A stretch of 64,000 bases of DNA from Clostridiaceae bacterium (GTDB lineage: Bacteria; Bacillota; Clostridia; Christensenellales; CAG-917): NCBI GenBank assembly GCA_031289315.1, contig JAITPR010000022.1:95389-159388 (forward strand), in the 5' to 3' direction. The stretch's first letter is position 1. Each line of letters begins with the position of its first letter. The notes under the pieces were generated by a model. That model ran no database searches, was not told the origin of the DNA, and saw only the letters and a list, made by a program, of their open reading frames with translations. This document shows, piece by piece, positions 1-13,400 of this stretch. The position numbers were made by a program, and so were the translations under genes.

Positions 1-1
1 A

Positions 2-763
2 TACGAGGTGGACGCAAGCGGCTTTTTCATGTTATATTTTGACAGTGAAATCGAAAACGAGGACGCATTTTTACTCCCGGCGGTGGCGAAAAAAGGAGCC
101 GTTTTGGACGGCGACATAACGCCCGCTACGGATTTATTTATCACCAACGCACCCGACCCGAACGCGCATTCCGTCAACCCGGCTTCACCCATAGACCGCG
201 CTCCGGTGGGTGTCGAGTACATGACGATACTAAATATGCGTGACGCTTTAGACACGGCTGGCACCGCGCGCAACATACGTTTAGACTTCAATGCGCGTAG
301 CCGCCGAATGGATAGCGGAGAGTTTTTCAATCTAAATTTTAACACGGATATTTCGTTGAAAGTCACACTTTACATATATGAAAACGGCACTTCACCCATA
401 GTTTTTATACCGGGAACGGGAGAAATGGTCCACGCGCAGGATGCGGACGGGAACTATCTTTACGATGATGACGACAACAAGGTACCAACCATGATAGAGA
501 TAAACGCCGCGCCGGATTTTGAGAATGACACGAACTTTTCGCAATATAAAGAGCTTGAACTTTCGCAGAGCAAAAAGAACACCATGGTGGATCCGTCGGA
601 TGATTTATGGCTTACGGGCGACAGTGTTGTGTACATAAAAATCGAAGCATATTTGCTGCAGGTTGACGAGCTTTGCGAACCGGGCATACGCGAATATGGC
701 GTACGCTTCACCGTGGGCGCGCAGTTCTACATGGACGGAATACCGTACGTACCGTCACCTTAA
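2..763 (+). CDS. C-terminal part of a secreted surface protein, TasA/SipW-cargo-like (5' partial)
   Basis: The reading frame is open from the window edge to a TAA at 761-763, so the N-terminus and any signal peptide lie outside. The visible part of about 250 residues is acidic, rich in Asn, Asp and Thr, and predicted to be mostly beta strand. It contains an Asp run (YDDDDNK, about residue 150) and ends in alternating hydrophobic strands (VRFTVGAQFYM). The size and strand pattern of the C-terminal third loosely resemble the small secreted protein at 27399-28121, so the two may be paralogous subunits flanking the giant gene. Only the neighbourhood and composition support a role at the cell surface. 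I recognise no catalytic motif. No terminator hairpin follows; the next 680 bp are dispersed repeats. Confidence 0.65.
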   Translation, partial: YEVDASGFFMLYFDSEIENEDAFLLPAVAKKGAVLDGDITPATDLFITNAPDPNAHSVNPASPIDRAPVGVEYMTILNMRDALDTAGTARNIRLDFNARSRRMDSGEFFNLNFNTDISLKVTLYIYENGTSPIVFIPGTGEMVHAQDADGNYLYDDDDNKVPTMIEINAAPDFENDTNFSQYKELELSQSKKNTMVDPSDDLWLTGDSVVYIKIEAYLLQVDELCEPGIREYGVRFTVGAQFYMDGIPYVPSP

Positions 764-766
764 TAG

Positions 767-883
767 CCGTATTGGAAGGCGTTATGCGCGTTGCTTAGGG
801 ACGTGGTGTATTAGGGTAGGCACCCATAAGGGGACCTTTCGACTGCGCGCGGCACGCCGCGCTACGCTCAAGGTGACAGTCTA
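767..883. repeat. 117-bp direct repeat, copy 1, with dispersed palindromic repeat core
   Basis: This segment recurs at 1021-1137 with three mismatches by eye (offset 254 bp). Its 3' half (821-882) is a dispersed element: CACCCATAAGGGGACCTTTC, a GC-rich inverted repeat (GCGCGC...GCGCT), then GCTCAAGGTGACAGTCT. Related copies lie at 1604-1661, 63795-63830 (inverted) and 63949-64000. The reverse strand translates as the spurious CHLERSA-type peptide often predicted from such repeats. The rest of the 764-1443 gap has no credible gene. Confidence 0.9.
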
Positions 884-1020
884 TAATAACCCGCTCCTAT
901 TGGGTGACAGGATAAAGAACCCGGCGCCCATTGAGCGGTACGCTTTTTTCACTCAAGGTGTAAAGCGGCAGGAAAACGCTTATATCAAGGAGCAGTTGGC
1001 GCGAAGGATAAAAGCTTTGT

Positions 1021-1137
1021 CCGTATTGGAAGGCTTTATGCGCGTTGTTTAGGGACGTGGCGTATTAGGGTAGGCACCCATAAGGGGACCTTTCGACTGC
1101 GCGCGGCACGCCGCGCTACGCTCAAGGTGACAGTCTA
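1021..1137. repeat. 117-bp direct repeat, copy 2
   Basis: Near-identical to 767-883, with three substitutions in the first 45 bp and an identical second half. The 137 bp between the copies hold no open frame of note. The duplication probably arose by recombination or re-insertion of the dispersed element with its flank. Confidence 0.9.
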
Positions 1138-1143
1138 AAATTT

Positions 1144-1215
1144 CCGCATTGGAGGCGACGACAGCCCCCGCATTGGTGGCGGCGAAAGCCCCCGCATTGG
1201 TGGCGGCGAAAGCCC
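1144..1215. repeat. Tandem 24-bp repeat, three units
   Basis: GCATTGG recurs at 1146, 1170 and 1194, an exact 24-bp period, in units of the form CCCGCATTGGTGGCGGCGAA; the first unit is diverged. The same unit appears inverted at about 63726-63760 and forward at 63863-63895 at the far end of the window, so it is a dispersed motif. Confidence 0.85.
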
Positions 1216-1275
1216 TCATGTCACCCACATGAAAAAAGATGACGAGAAAAGGCAATAAAAACGCCTTGAGGATTG

Positions 1276-1281
1276 TATAAT
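1276..1281 (+). promoter_or_regulatory. Candidate -10 box upstream of the giant gene
   Basis: A perfect TATAAT lies just upstream of a structured leader. No convincing -35 sits 17 bp upstream, so this is weak evidence. A start near 1288 would begin the transcript at the hairpin at 1289-1305 and give a leader of about 155 nt. Confidence 0.35.
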
Positions 1282-1288
1282 TAAAGAG

Positions 1289-1431
1289 CCTATATTACAT
1301 ATAGGTCAAAAGACGAATTGATGCACTGCCCTATCGTGAAAGCGGTCAAGGCAAAAGACGAATTAATGTGATACCAATAATCGCGAAAGCGGTTTATAAA
1401 AATTTGTTCGGCGTCGGACTTTAAACGACGC
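1289..1431 (+). other. Structured 5' leader with a tandemly duplicated motif
   Basis: It contains a perfect 7-bp hairpin (CCTATAT-TAC-ATATAGG, 1289-1305). Two copies follow of a 45-47 nt unit that begins CAAAAGACGAATT (1307 and 1352) and ends ATCGYGAAAGCGGT (to 1346 and 1393), where YG-GAAA-GCG can close a GAAA-loop hairpin. A 6-bp hairpin (GCGTCG...CGACGC, 1411-1431) abuts the Shine-Dalgarno AGGGAGG (1432-1438). The arrangement suggests RNA structure controlling translation of the giant gene. I could not match it to a known riboswitch or ribozyme family. Confidence 0.5.
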
Positions 1432-1443
1432 AGGGAGGCTCTC

Positions 1444-4400
1444 ATGCGGGGTTTTCAACACGATAGAAAAAGCAATTCGAAAGCGGTGGCTGTTGCCACA
1501 ACCGGAAGAGATTCAACGCCCCTATTAGGGGACACGAGGGGGGAACCCCGCACTGAACAGGTGTGGTGGCGCGGCAATGTTGCGGCGGAAGCCCCCGCTT
1601 TTCGCACCCATAAGGGGACCTTTCGACTGCGCGCTTCGCGCTCCGCTCAAGGTGACAATCTAAAGAACCCTCCCCCATTGAGTGACACGTTAAGGGACAC
1701 CCCATGTGGCGGCGCGGTTTCGCGCGGCGTTTTTTCACATACGCGCATAAGCCCGTGTGCGAAGAACACGCACGCAGGCAAAGGCTTCCGGCGTTATTTA
1801 ACCGGCGGGCTAGCCGTGGTGATGTTTATCATCTTAGCGGCGGCGGCATTCGGGCTGGTGTTTGTCGGGGATACGCTGACGGGCGATAGCGGCGGCGGGG
1901 ACACGTTGAACGTGGCGGACGCATTGCAAGCTCCATCGACATCGGCTAGAATCGTAAATTATAACAACGGCAACAACGGTGTTATTGTGTCGGAGGGCGC
2001 GGCTTTGGGCATCAGCCTCATAGACACCGATTTACGCATATCGCCGGAAAGCGCCGCATGGTACGGCGCACAAGGCACTTCCAACAATAACAACCTCATC
2101 GGTGCCTACGGTTGGGGTGTTGGTTACGAAATGTGCAATTCTCCGGGCGTAGGTTGGGGAAGCAGCGGCAGTTGGAAAAACGGCAATGTCTTACTTTTTT
2201 CTAAGATAAAATTAGATAAGGAGGTGGTGGCGCTCCGCAGGATGGGGATGCTCACCATAAACATAAGCGCGTACTTTGTTTCCATGTCATCTGCGGACAG
2301 AGGCGCAATCGGCATAGGAAAGCCGGGTCTTACGGATTCCGACATTTATGTAAACCATGCATCGCAATCCGACATTGCACCGGAGACCAACCAAAACTGG
2401 GTGGAACCGGAATATGCTTGGGGCGGTTGGTCTGAGATACACACATCGGCAAGCTATGCTTTAGGATCAAGCGGCACCGATGCGGACGAATACATATATT
2501 ACTGCGCTTGGTTTGAGCCGGACGGCGAGCTTTCCTCCGTCATGGCACTTATGCGCTTCAAGATAAATTACGTGAAAGAAAACGCTGTCGTGCATTTCAG
2601 AAAGGATAACATTTCCTTGACCAGTTCGGGGATAACGACACAATCCGGCACAACGACAAGCTCCACCTCCAACGGTTCCGTCACCACCACGGACGGAAAG
2701 GCGTCATACAACAACAACGCCATAAACTACAACCAAAGCCCCGGTGCAAGCTTTGACACAAAGACCAGCACCATCACCTTGCGGGCGACGGTGCCGACGG
2801 GCTACATCTTCGGAGGGTGGTACGTGTCCACCACGGAGCAGACGGGTACCCCCGCCGTCAACCGAACGTCCACGCTTGCCCAAATTCGGGCGGCGTATGA
2901 GTCGACCACTTGTAAGCTGCTGACGACAAGCAACGCGGATATAACCGTGTCGCTTTACGCTGCCGGTTCGCTTGCGGACAGTTCTGCAAGCGGGGCGGCT
3001 TTGGTAGGCGGTAAAATACTTCTGCGAAACTACGGTGCCTATAAGGGGACGTATCTCCGTGCGCTTTACATACCCATGGTCTACCCCGTCACCTATGCAG
3101 TCGGCAGTCCTTCCAATAATGCGGCTAGCGGTAAAACCGCCGTGACGAACTATCTCATATACGACACATCGTACACACAGCCAAGCGGCGCCACCCTTTG
3201 GGGAATAACGGATGCCTTCCTGTCGTGGAGCTATAACAGCACCGCGATGAACGCCGGTGCGACATTTACAAATTTGGCATCGACCACCGCCACCGATAAA
3301 TTAGTTACAAACTATGCCTATCTTTCAACGGGTTACACGCTGACTGCAACATGGTCAAGCTATGCGCCGGGAGGTCTTACCGGCACGCTAGTCAATTTTA
3401 CGTCACAAGCAACCCAAAACGTGTCGCACGGCGATTACACGGATATGTATTTTACATCGTCATGGGTCGGCAGTAATGGCTCTTATTACGATTTAGTGGC
3501 GGTACACGCCAAGTACACCGCCGGCGCGTTTAACGGCACAACCGTGACGTTGGAGCAAAACGGCTCATATTGGGTGTTGCCGTGGGCGTGCGGCAGCTTT
3601 ACCTTGGAACCGGAAGTAAAGCCGAAAACATTTACCATAAGTTTTAACAACTCCACGGGCCATAGTTTTTCTCTACCTAGCAGTATTACTTATATCTACG
3701 GCGTGGGCAAATCGCAAGCCGATTTGCCGCTTGCCACCGGCGGCGGCGGTTACACCTTCTTCGGGTGGTCTACGAGCAGCGGCGGCAATATCACGGCGGG
3801 TCAAATAGTCTCCACCACAGCCACAACAAATCCTTACCCGCTTTACACCGTTCGGTCAACGGCGGTTCCTAAAACAACGCCTGCAAACACGAGATGGGGC
3901 GGCACTCCTTCCACCGCTAATCAGGATGTGGTCGTCATCGCAGGCGATCACGACACAAACGATGGAGAATCGTACAACGGCACCAACGATGGTTCTTTTG
4001 AATGGTTGAACTATGCGCATTGGGCAAGTCAAAGCAGTGCTAGCGGCACGGGCAGAGGGCCTATTAATCATGAAGGCGGCGTTCACTACTATTCATACGG
4101 CACCTATATTACGCTTTCCGGCGAGGCGCTTAAAGCGTACAACAACGGTGCCACCATAACTGTGTCCGCAAGAGCTTATCTAATGGCTTTGGCGGTAACC
4201 AATCCTAGTTCAAACAATCCCGTGTCGACTGCATCTTCCACCGTTTGGATTGGCATAGGAAAAGGACGTTACACTTCCGTACACCCCGGCAACAGACATC
4301 CCACGGATACGGGCAACGGTGTTCCCGCAGAATACGAAAACTATACTTGGACGAGTCGCAAGCGTGATAACACAACATCAACGAATTGGAATGACTGGAA

Positions 4401-7400
4401 TTGCGGTTGGTCGAATACCGGAGAAATTTCTTTTAACCCTAATAACGGCGACAAACCGGAATTTACCATAGTAGTAGTCGGCGAGTTATGGAACAACGCT
4501 ACTAGCAAAACCCGTAACGGAATCGAGTTCTCTGCGGCGAACGAGATTGGCTTCTCCATAAGATTCGGCAACGTAAACTCAACAATAACTTACGATGCAA
4601 ACGGCGCCACCTCCGGCACCACTTTCACAACCGTCAAAAAAAGCACCGACAACCCTGCCCTGCCCTATAATTCTTTCACCAGAACCGGTTACCGCTTTGT
4701 GGGTTGGAACACTTCAAACACTTTAACCAGCTTGAAACAACCCACCACCTCTGCCGGTACGGCAACGATAACATATTACGCGATTTGGGTGCCTCACAAC
4801 TACATGGTTGGTTCCTACGACATATACACGGGCGCGGACGGCTTTGGGTCATATTACACCTCCGAAGGGTTGCAATCGCAGGATGCAGGTTCAAGCGGCA
4901 CTAGCCCGATTTACGTGTTGGCGCGGCACCCGGACATTCGAAGTTACAATTATAACGCCACCCTAAAGGGTGAAAAACCCCCCGCAAATTATAATTTGGG
5001 CGTGGGCATCGCCAATCAGACAAATTGGCACGGAGACGAAGCTTCCCCGCCGAAGGCTAACGACCACACGGGCTATTTGCTGACGGTCTCCCCCGGCGAT
5101 AACGTCCGCGCTTTACGCAAGCCGAATACCGCCGTTGCAAACGCGTCTTGGGCAACTCTGTCGACTATACCCGCGTCACAATTTATGTCAACCGGCACAG
5201 GCAGCACGGGAGTAATTGAAATCGGAGTCAATCTTTTAGGCACGGCTGCCGGCAGCACCAATTCATATACTTACTTTGTCGTATGGGTGTTAGCCCCTCA
5301 AAAAACGTATACGACGACGACAAACCCGACCGTGGATTACGGCAATTCGGTTGACCTTGCGGCGCAGGTTTCATTGGCGCACACAAAAACTTCCGTTCAA
5401 AGCACCATTACGGACTGGAAAAAATCCGGCGAAAGCGGCGCGCATAAGTGGCGCGATGGACGCAACGGCATCCTTTTTGACGTCGCCGAAAACGGCACAT
5501 ATCTCCCCACGGTGAAGTGGACGGACGTCATGGGCGGAAAAACCCTTGTTTCCACCGCCACCTTTACCACCGGTCCCAGTGTGACGATTAAACCGTTGAT
5601 ACTTGGGTTTACTGCTACGGGCAGCACCGAAACCGTCTACACGGGGACGACTCAGAGCTTCCCGCATGTCCTTGGCGTTGTCGTATCAAAATATACGACC
5701 GATGCGACAAAGGCAAAGGCAGTGCAAACCTTTAACAAGGAATACGGCAATTTGGCGACGTGGTATGACCTTGTATATAACACAACCACGGGTGTTATGG
5801 GCGGTTTGCGTCCGCTAACCCTAGCTTATGATTTTTATCCGCGCTTTATATCGGCTTGCACGGACACTTGCACAACCACCGCTTGGTATAAAATGATAGG
5901 CGGTGCTACGACTACGGCGAACGACCCCGACGGCTTCGAGGCCTGCGTCAATCACCACGCTAAGCAAACCGCGTCCGCATTCACTCTTGCCGGAAAATAC
6001 GCGCTGAGCGGCGGTCTGCTGCACTTCCATTCCGGGCAAAGCACTGCCGTCTTCAACACCAACTATATATGGGATCCGTCCGTAAATACGACTCCGGACA
6101 ACAATAAGGAAAACCAATCGTTGGTTACGACCTCGATCCGTGCGACGATAAAACCCGCCACCGCCACCGTGATGTTGTTTGAAACATACAAGCAGTACGG
6201 CGACAACGACCCCGCTAAAAACGTAACCGACGACGAAAACGACACCATAGGTAGAATAGACTCTATAGACGGAACAAGCACTATAGACAGAACCTTAGTG
6301 AATTCGCCTAGCTTCCTTGTGCTTTTGTCCGGCTTGCTCGGAACGGATTTCTCAACATCCGACGGTACCAATAATATTCTCGACAAGGCTCTTAAACGGA
6401 GCGAGTATGTCGGCGCCGTGTCGACGGGCAAACACGGCTCCTCCCTTGCGGCTTCCCCCGCGGGCGCGTATAACATAATATTCGACACCAAATTGACCGG
6501 CTATCTGCTGCGTTCAAACTATGACTTTGTTGCCTCAACGGGAAGCGCTATGTACTCCTCCGTCGACACCTACGGAGCGCCGTCCGGGGCTATCACACAA
6601 AACGGTATCGTCGTTTCAACCGCCGATGCCGCCCGCTTTATCGTCAATAAACGTATAATCACGTCTAACCTTGCGGCAAGCTATTCATATACCTACACCG
6701 GCGCGGTGCGAGGTCCTGAACTCGAAATCGGCAACCTGCCCTCCGCCATAACCGACCCCGTCTTGCTTAAGTATAAAACCGGCACCGACGGCTTCTTATC
6801 CGCCTACGGCGCGGCGACGACCGAAACCGCCGCTAAACAGTTTACCTCCGGCAGCAAGCTATTGCAGATTGCGGAAATTCGCGCAGGTACCTATTCGGTT
6901 ACCTTGACGCTCTCCGACGCCGATAAGGACAACTTCCAGTTATCCGCCGATCTATGGGCGACCTCGTGGACGATTGCCAAAAAATCAATTTCAACCGAGT
7001 TCTCAGCGGAATCTGCTTCCATGGTCTACGGCGACGCCGACTACGGCGGCAAGCTGCTGACCTTGTCAGGATTGGTTGCCGGCGATACCCTGCGCTTTAA
7101 TGTGGCGGTTTCAAGCAACCCGGCAGGGCTAGCCCTCCGACGCGTCGGAACCAACAGCTATATGACCGCCGACGGCGCTATCGCCTTTACCTCCGCGGCA
7201 AATTCTAAGTGGTTCTACGGAAACGGCGTCGGCACCTATACCATAAGCTTGACCGGCATCGCTCAAACCGACGCCGACCGCAAGGGCGCCGTGCCTAAAT
7301 ACGGCACCGCCTTGAATTCCGACTATACCGATGTGACTCCGTCAACTACGATTACTATCGGAAGACGCGTCGTTAGCGTGGTCTTAAGCCTCACTAACCT

Positions 7401-10400
7401 GGCTACCCAAACCTATAACAAAACCGCCTTCGGCTACAACTTCGCCGTGAGCGGCATAATCTCCGGCGACGACATCAAACTGGTCTTCGGCACAAGCGGC
7501 GGCACCGTTACCATAAGCCCCAATTTGGTTTCCGGCGTAATGGGTAACAATACCACCGGTACCGCTCTACCCACGGGCGTGACGACTAACTATTCAATAA
7601 CCGCAGTCAACGCCGGTACATACGTCATGACCTTGACCGGGCTTTCCGGCTCCGCCTCCGCCAACTACGACTATTCGTTTACCGTCGGCGCGACTACCGT
7701 CACAAGCGTTACGTGGACAATATCTAAACGCGAAATCGACCCCCAATGGCTGCTCAACGGCGCCACAAACTTCGCTCCCGTTTACAACGGCTCCGCTTTC
7801 ACAATGACGGCTACCCTGCCCGCCGCCTCCGGAAATATCAACGTAATCGCCGGTGATACCGTTTCCGCTACGCTGTCGGGCGACGTTTCCAAAACCGCCG
7901 CCGCTTCGTATACCGCGAACGCCGCGCTTGCCGGTGCCTCCGCCGCTAACTATTCGCTTAAAACCACCTCTAAGGCTTGGTCAATTGCTCAACGTCCCGT
8001 CGTCGGTGCATTCGATACTACCGGCACGCCGTTTACCTATTCGGGCAATCCGCAGGGCATTATATTCAGCTTAAACCCCGTTTCCGGCAATCCTAATTCC
8101 GGCGTGGTCAGCGGCGACTCCGTTCCCGCGCAGTATAACGCAACCGCCGGCGTAGCCTATAACTCCGCAAGCGGGCTGTTCTCCGCAACCAACGTGGGTA
8201 GCTATACCGTCACCGTCACCGGGCTTGACAACCCTAACTACTCGCTCACCAACGGCGGCATAAATGCCGGCTTTGCAATCAATCCCTATGCCCTCACCGT
8301 CAATTGGTCTAACCTTTCGTTTATCTACGACGGCGCGGCTCATGCCCCCTCCGTGGCGGTGCAAAGCTATCCCAAAGTCGGCGACAGCGTTACCTTGACC
8401 TTCAAAACCGGCGCCGGTATCACTAATTCCGCGACAAACGCCGGCGACTATAACGCCGAATTGGTACAACTCTCCGGCGGCAACTACACGATTGCAACCG
8501 CCTCCCTTACAAGAGCGTGGGCAATTACGCCGCGTGAATTGACCTTTACTTGGGCGGATTACCACGAAACCGGCTCCTCCTATGAATACAATACGTATAA
8601 GCACGGGAAAACTCTAGTTATAACTAATCTTGCGTCAAGCGATACCGTTAACTTAGTCTTCTCTCTTACGACCGGCGCAACGTCTACGCTCACAAGCGGC
8701 GGCGCCGTAAACAACAATACGCAATATCTCTTTACCGCAGTCAACGCAAATCCCTATGCGGTAAGCGGCTTCGCGCTCACCGGCAACACCGGTAACCCCG
8801 CAGTCGTCGCATCGGCTAACTACACAATAAAACACGTCGGCTCCTATTCGTGGTCCATAACCGCTAAGGAAGTCGTCTTGACGTGGAGCTTCGTGGAATG
8901 GCTCCCCGGCGGCGGCACTCAAGCGGACGCTTCCCCCTCCACCTATAACGCCAACTACCACGGCGTTACCGCCACCGCCAACGGTATCGGTAGCGACGTC
9001 GTAACCGTCATTTTAAGCGACTACAGAAGTATTGCCGTCGGCGAATTTACCGCTACGGCTACCGGCTTATCCAACGCCAACTACTCGCTGCCCGCCGTCA
9101 AAACACAGACCTACAAAATTATACCGCGCACGCTTGCCGTGTCGTGGGCGCGTACCGCCGTGCAAGACCCGTTCGTCTACAACGGCACCGAGCAGGGCTT
9201 CGTCGTAACCATAAACAACATCGCCGCTACCGACGCACTCACGTTTAGCGTGACCCGTACCAACGTCACTCCTACGGTGACCTCCGTGTCCTCGTCCGGC
9301 AACTCCACACAGCTGCAAGTAAATGTGACCTCCGTCAACGCCAACGCAAGCGGCGAAAGCTACGCCGCCGCTCTGTCACTAAGCGGCGAACTGTCCGGTA
9401 ACTACGTGTTCGCGGACGGCTCCACCCTTGCTAACAGCTTCACAATTAACCCGCGTCCCATAGCCGCCTCGTGGCCTATCGACGACTTCAGCTATGACGG
9501 GCAAACCCACGTTATATTGGCGTACGACTTGAGCGTTCCCGGCGATACCGTTACGTTTACCTACGTCAACGACGCAACCTATAAGAATTCCGCCTCCGCA
9601 AAGGGTACCTATACCGCTAAAATCAATGCCATTTCCGGCAACGCCGACGCTCTCGTTAACTATACGCTGACCGGCGCTACCGATTTGACCCATACGTGGT
9701 ACGTTCGCCCCCGCCAAATAACCGTGTCTTGGACAAACCATTCCTTCGGCTATGACGGCACTAAGCAAGGCGTTACCGTTACCCTAAGCAACATCTTACC
9801 CGGCGATGCCGACGCTCTCGTGTTTAAGGCGCGTCTGCTCAAAAACACCGTGTCCGTCACGGACTCCTTAACCTTTGGAATTTCAATATCGGACGCCGCC
9901 GTTTTAACCAAAACTACCTACACCGAAAACGACGAAAACAGAGTGCGGATTTCCTTCACGTTCCTGTATGAACGCGACGCCGCGGTCTACTTAGCCGAAA
10001 TGCTCACAAAGCAAGTGGACGGCGAAACCGTCGCCGATATTACCGGCGGCGCCGCCGCAAGCTATACCTACTACTTCACCCCCGGCAACGTCGGCGATTT
10101 CACAATAGCGCAACGCGAATTAGTACTCAACTTTGCGGAAATTTCCGGCGCCGATTTGAGAACCGCCGCCTACGCATACGTCTACGGCGGACAACTTTTG
10201 GGACAAGGCGTTCAATTTACCGTGTCCAATATCGTATACGGCGACGGTTCCACGGTGAACCGCGACGAAATCGAATTGATTTACAACGACGGCGTTAGCA
10301 ACCTAACTAACGTGCTTACAACCGGCGTGTCGCATATCCAAAATCTGACGCAAACCAACTACCGCGCCGCCGCTTACGTGACCTCCGTCACGCTTGCCGC

Positions 10401-13400
10401 CGCCTCCGGTTCAAACGACAACTCCAACTACAAGCTGCCCGTAACAACATCAAAAAGCTTCTCCATAGACAGAAAATCCGTGGATTTGACATGGTATATC
10501 GCCGCGTCCGCGTCCGGAATTGCGAATATAGCGTCCGCTACGGCTTACACCGTCCCGTTTACCTACTCTGCTTCCGATAAGTTCGTTTTGGCAGGCTTCG
10601 AAACCGCCGCCGCCGGCAATAAGGACGATAAAAAGGTTCTGACCGCCGACGCCGCTTCGATTTCCTTAGTCTACTCCGGCAACTCCGGCAGAAGCGCGAC
10701 AAGCTACACGGCAACCGCCGGTTTCACTAACTCCGGCATAAGCAACAACTACTCCGTGTCCTCAGGCGCCTCACAAGCGTGGAAAATCAATCCCTTTAAG
10801 CTAACCGTTACGTGGACGTACGACGGCGTTTCCGGCGCCGAATGGAATACCGCGGCAGGCGTGCTTAACGTCGTCTATGACGGCTTTGTCCACAATATTG
10901 TGCCCGTTTTCGATAAGTTCGAGGGCGATACCGTGCTAGTCGTGGATTGGCTCTTAGACCGCGATAAAATCAACGTCAAGGACGACGGCGCAGAGGCTTA
11001 CGGCTTATATACCACCGGCGTCGATTCCATAAACAACACAAATTACACGCTCGTCGACGCCTCCGGCTTAGAACAGACTTGGGCTGTCCTGCCGCGCGAA
11101 ATATCCGTGCAGTTCGGCTCCGGCTCCTTTACCTACGACAAAACCGCTCAGGGCATTTTCGCAACGTTCGGCAATATCGTCGCCGGTCAGGCAAACGCCG
11201 TGCAAATCCGCGCAAATATAGACGGCGGTACGGCATTCACAGTTACTCCCCCGGTAGGCTCCGACGGAACCTCCTTCCAGTACAAATTCACCGCCGTTAA
11301 CGCCAAAACCTCTCCCTATACCGCCAATATAGTCGGTACTCTTAACACTAACTACAGGGTCGTCGAAACGTCCGGCTCATGGTCGATAAACAAGCGTGCG
11401 ATAACCGTGGAATGGGCGCCTATCGACGTAAACGCTTCGCTCGTCGGCAGTGTGTATGTCTACACCTACAACGCCGCGCAACAAGGCATTTTCGCCACCT
11501 TTAAGAACATAATAGCCGGCGATAACCCCGCCCTTACCGTGTCCTCAAACGGAACCGCCGTGTCCTCTCCCGTCGCCGCAAACGGCAACGGCTCCGACTA
11601 CTCGGACGGCGGCTATTCGCTCATCAGCTTTACGCAAGACTTCACCGCTAAAAACTATTCGGCGGCGGGCTACCTTGCAACCGTCTCCGCAGTAGCCGAC
11701 GACACAAATTACACGGTAACCCTCTCACAGCAGGCTTGGCAAATTGATAAAAAAGAAATCCATATCTCGTGGGTCATTGCGGGTACCTCGACGCCTTACG
11801 CCGAACCCTTTATCTATGACGGCAACGACCACGGTATATCCGCCGCCGTCGACGCAACCGCTACCCCGGGAACCGTAGATACCAACTATAAGGTATACAC
11901 GGGCGACACCGTAAGCTTCGTCTATTCCGGCGACGTCTTGGCGCGCGATGCAAATATCGGCGGCGCGTCCTACTCTGTATCCGCCGCTTGCGCCTCCGAC
12001 CTCCCCTCAAATAACTATTATTTGGCGGACGCAAACGCCGACGGCAGTTATAAGATAAATCCGCTTCAGGTTGTCGTTACGTGGACCTACGACGACGTTG
12101 CGGGCGCCGATTGGAATACCGTCGCCGGCGTGCTTACCGTCGTCTATGACGGCAATCCGCACAACATCGTCCCCGTCTTCACAAACCGCAAGGGTACCGA
12201 TACCATAACCGCAACTCTCGATTTGGCAAATCAGGTCAACGTCAAGAACTCCGGCGACGGACTGTATACCTCCACTATCACCGCAATAAGCAATCCTAAC
12301 TACACCATCGTCGGCGGTGCCGTGTCCGGTCTTTCCGCCTTGTGGCGCATAGAAAAACGTACCGTTTCCGTCACCTTTGCGGGAAATACCAACCTCACCT
12401 ACACCGGTTCCGCGTTGGGCATATCACTGGCGTTCGGCAACATGGTTGCCGCCGACGTACTGTCCTTTACCGTGACTACCTCCGTACTGTCCGCCGCAAA
12501 CGGCGTGATTGTCGCCACAAACGCAACCGCTTTGAACGATACCTTATTCAAGGTCGCCAAAGCCGCCGACGCGCCTTCACCCGTTACCGCTTGGTTCAGA
12601 GCAATCAAATACGGCTCCTACACCGTGGGCGGTATCGAAATGAATACGGAAGGCTCGTTTGAAAACTATACCCTGCAAGCCTCCGACCCCGTTACCTTTA
12701 CCATAAGCAAAAAGCAAATTAAAGTGACTTACACCGTGGCTTCCTACGTGTATAAGGCGGGCGCGCATACCGCTTCCGTAAACATAGACGGCATTTACAA
12801 GAATACCGAAACCGATACGTACGATAAGGTCATACTTACCTTCACCTTCCCGACGGAAACCGGCTTCTCCGGCGCGTTCACGGGTCTTGTGGAAAATAAA
12901 GCCTATGACTTCACCTTCACGGACGCCGGTACCTATACGATTTACGTTAGCAACATCGCCGGCGACGACGGTATTAACTATGAATTCGACACGACCTCCT
13001 CGCTTTCGCAAAGCGTAACCGTCGCACCTAAGCCTATTTCCGTCAAGTGGTTCATTACCGGCACGTCAAACGAATATTACTCTCCGCTCTCCTACAACGC
13101 GACGGCGCAGGGTATCTTCGCGGCTCCCGAAAGCACCGGCGGCGAACGCGGCTTGTCTAGCTGGGCAGGCGTCTATGCGGGCGACTCCGTAACGGTAATC
13201 TCCGAACAAAACTCCTACACCAACGCCGCCGCCTATACCGCGGGCGCGTCCATTAACACATCTCTTGGGCAAGGCAGTAACTACATAATAGACGAAAACT
13301 CCAAATCCAAAGAATGGGTCATCAGTAAAGCCGTTATATCCTTCGACAACGTCACGGAAGCAGGCACGTCCAACGACGGCGACTTCTCCTTCGCGTACGA

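Noticed and set aside
663..1255. Frames of 129 (+) and 68 (-) codons around the repeat cluster
   Set aside because: They are translations of the dispersed repeat (THKGTFRLR and CHLERSA peptides), which recur wherever the element lies.
1307..1393. Known riboswitch or ribozyme (c-di-GMP, guanidine-II, hammerhead) in the giant leader
   Set aside because: GAUG...GAAA and ACGA fragments recall these classes, but the required conserved cores and helix order are absent.
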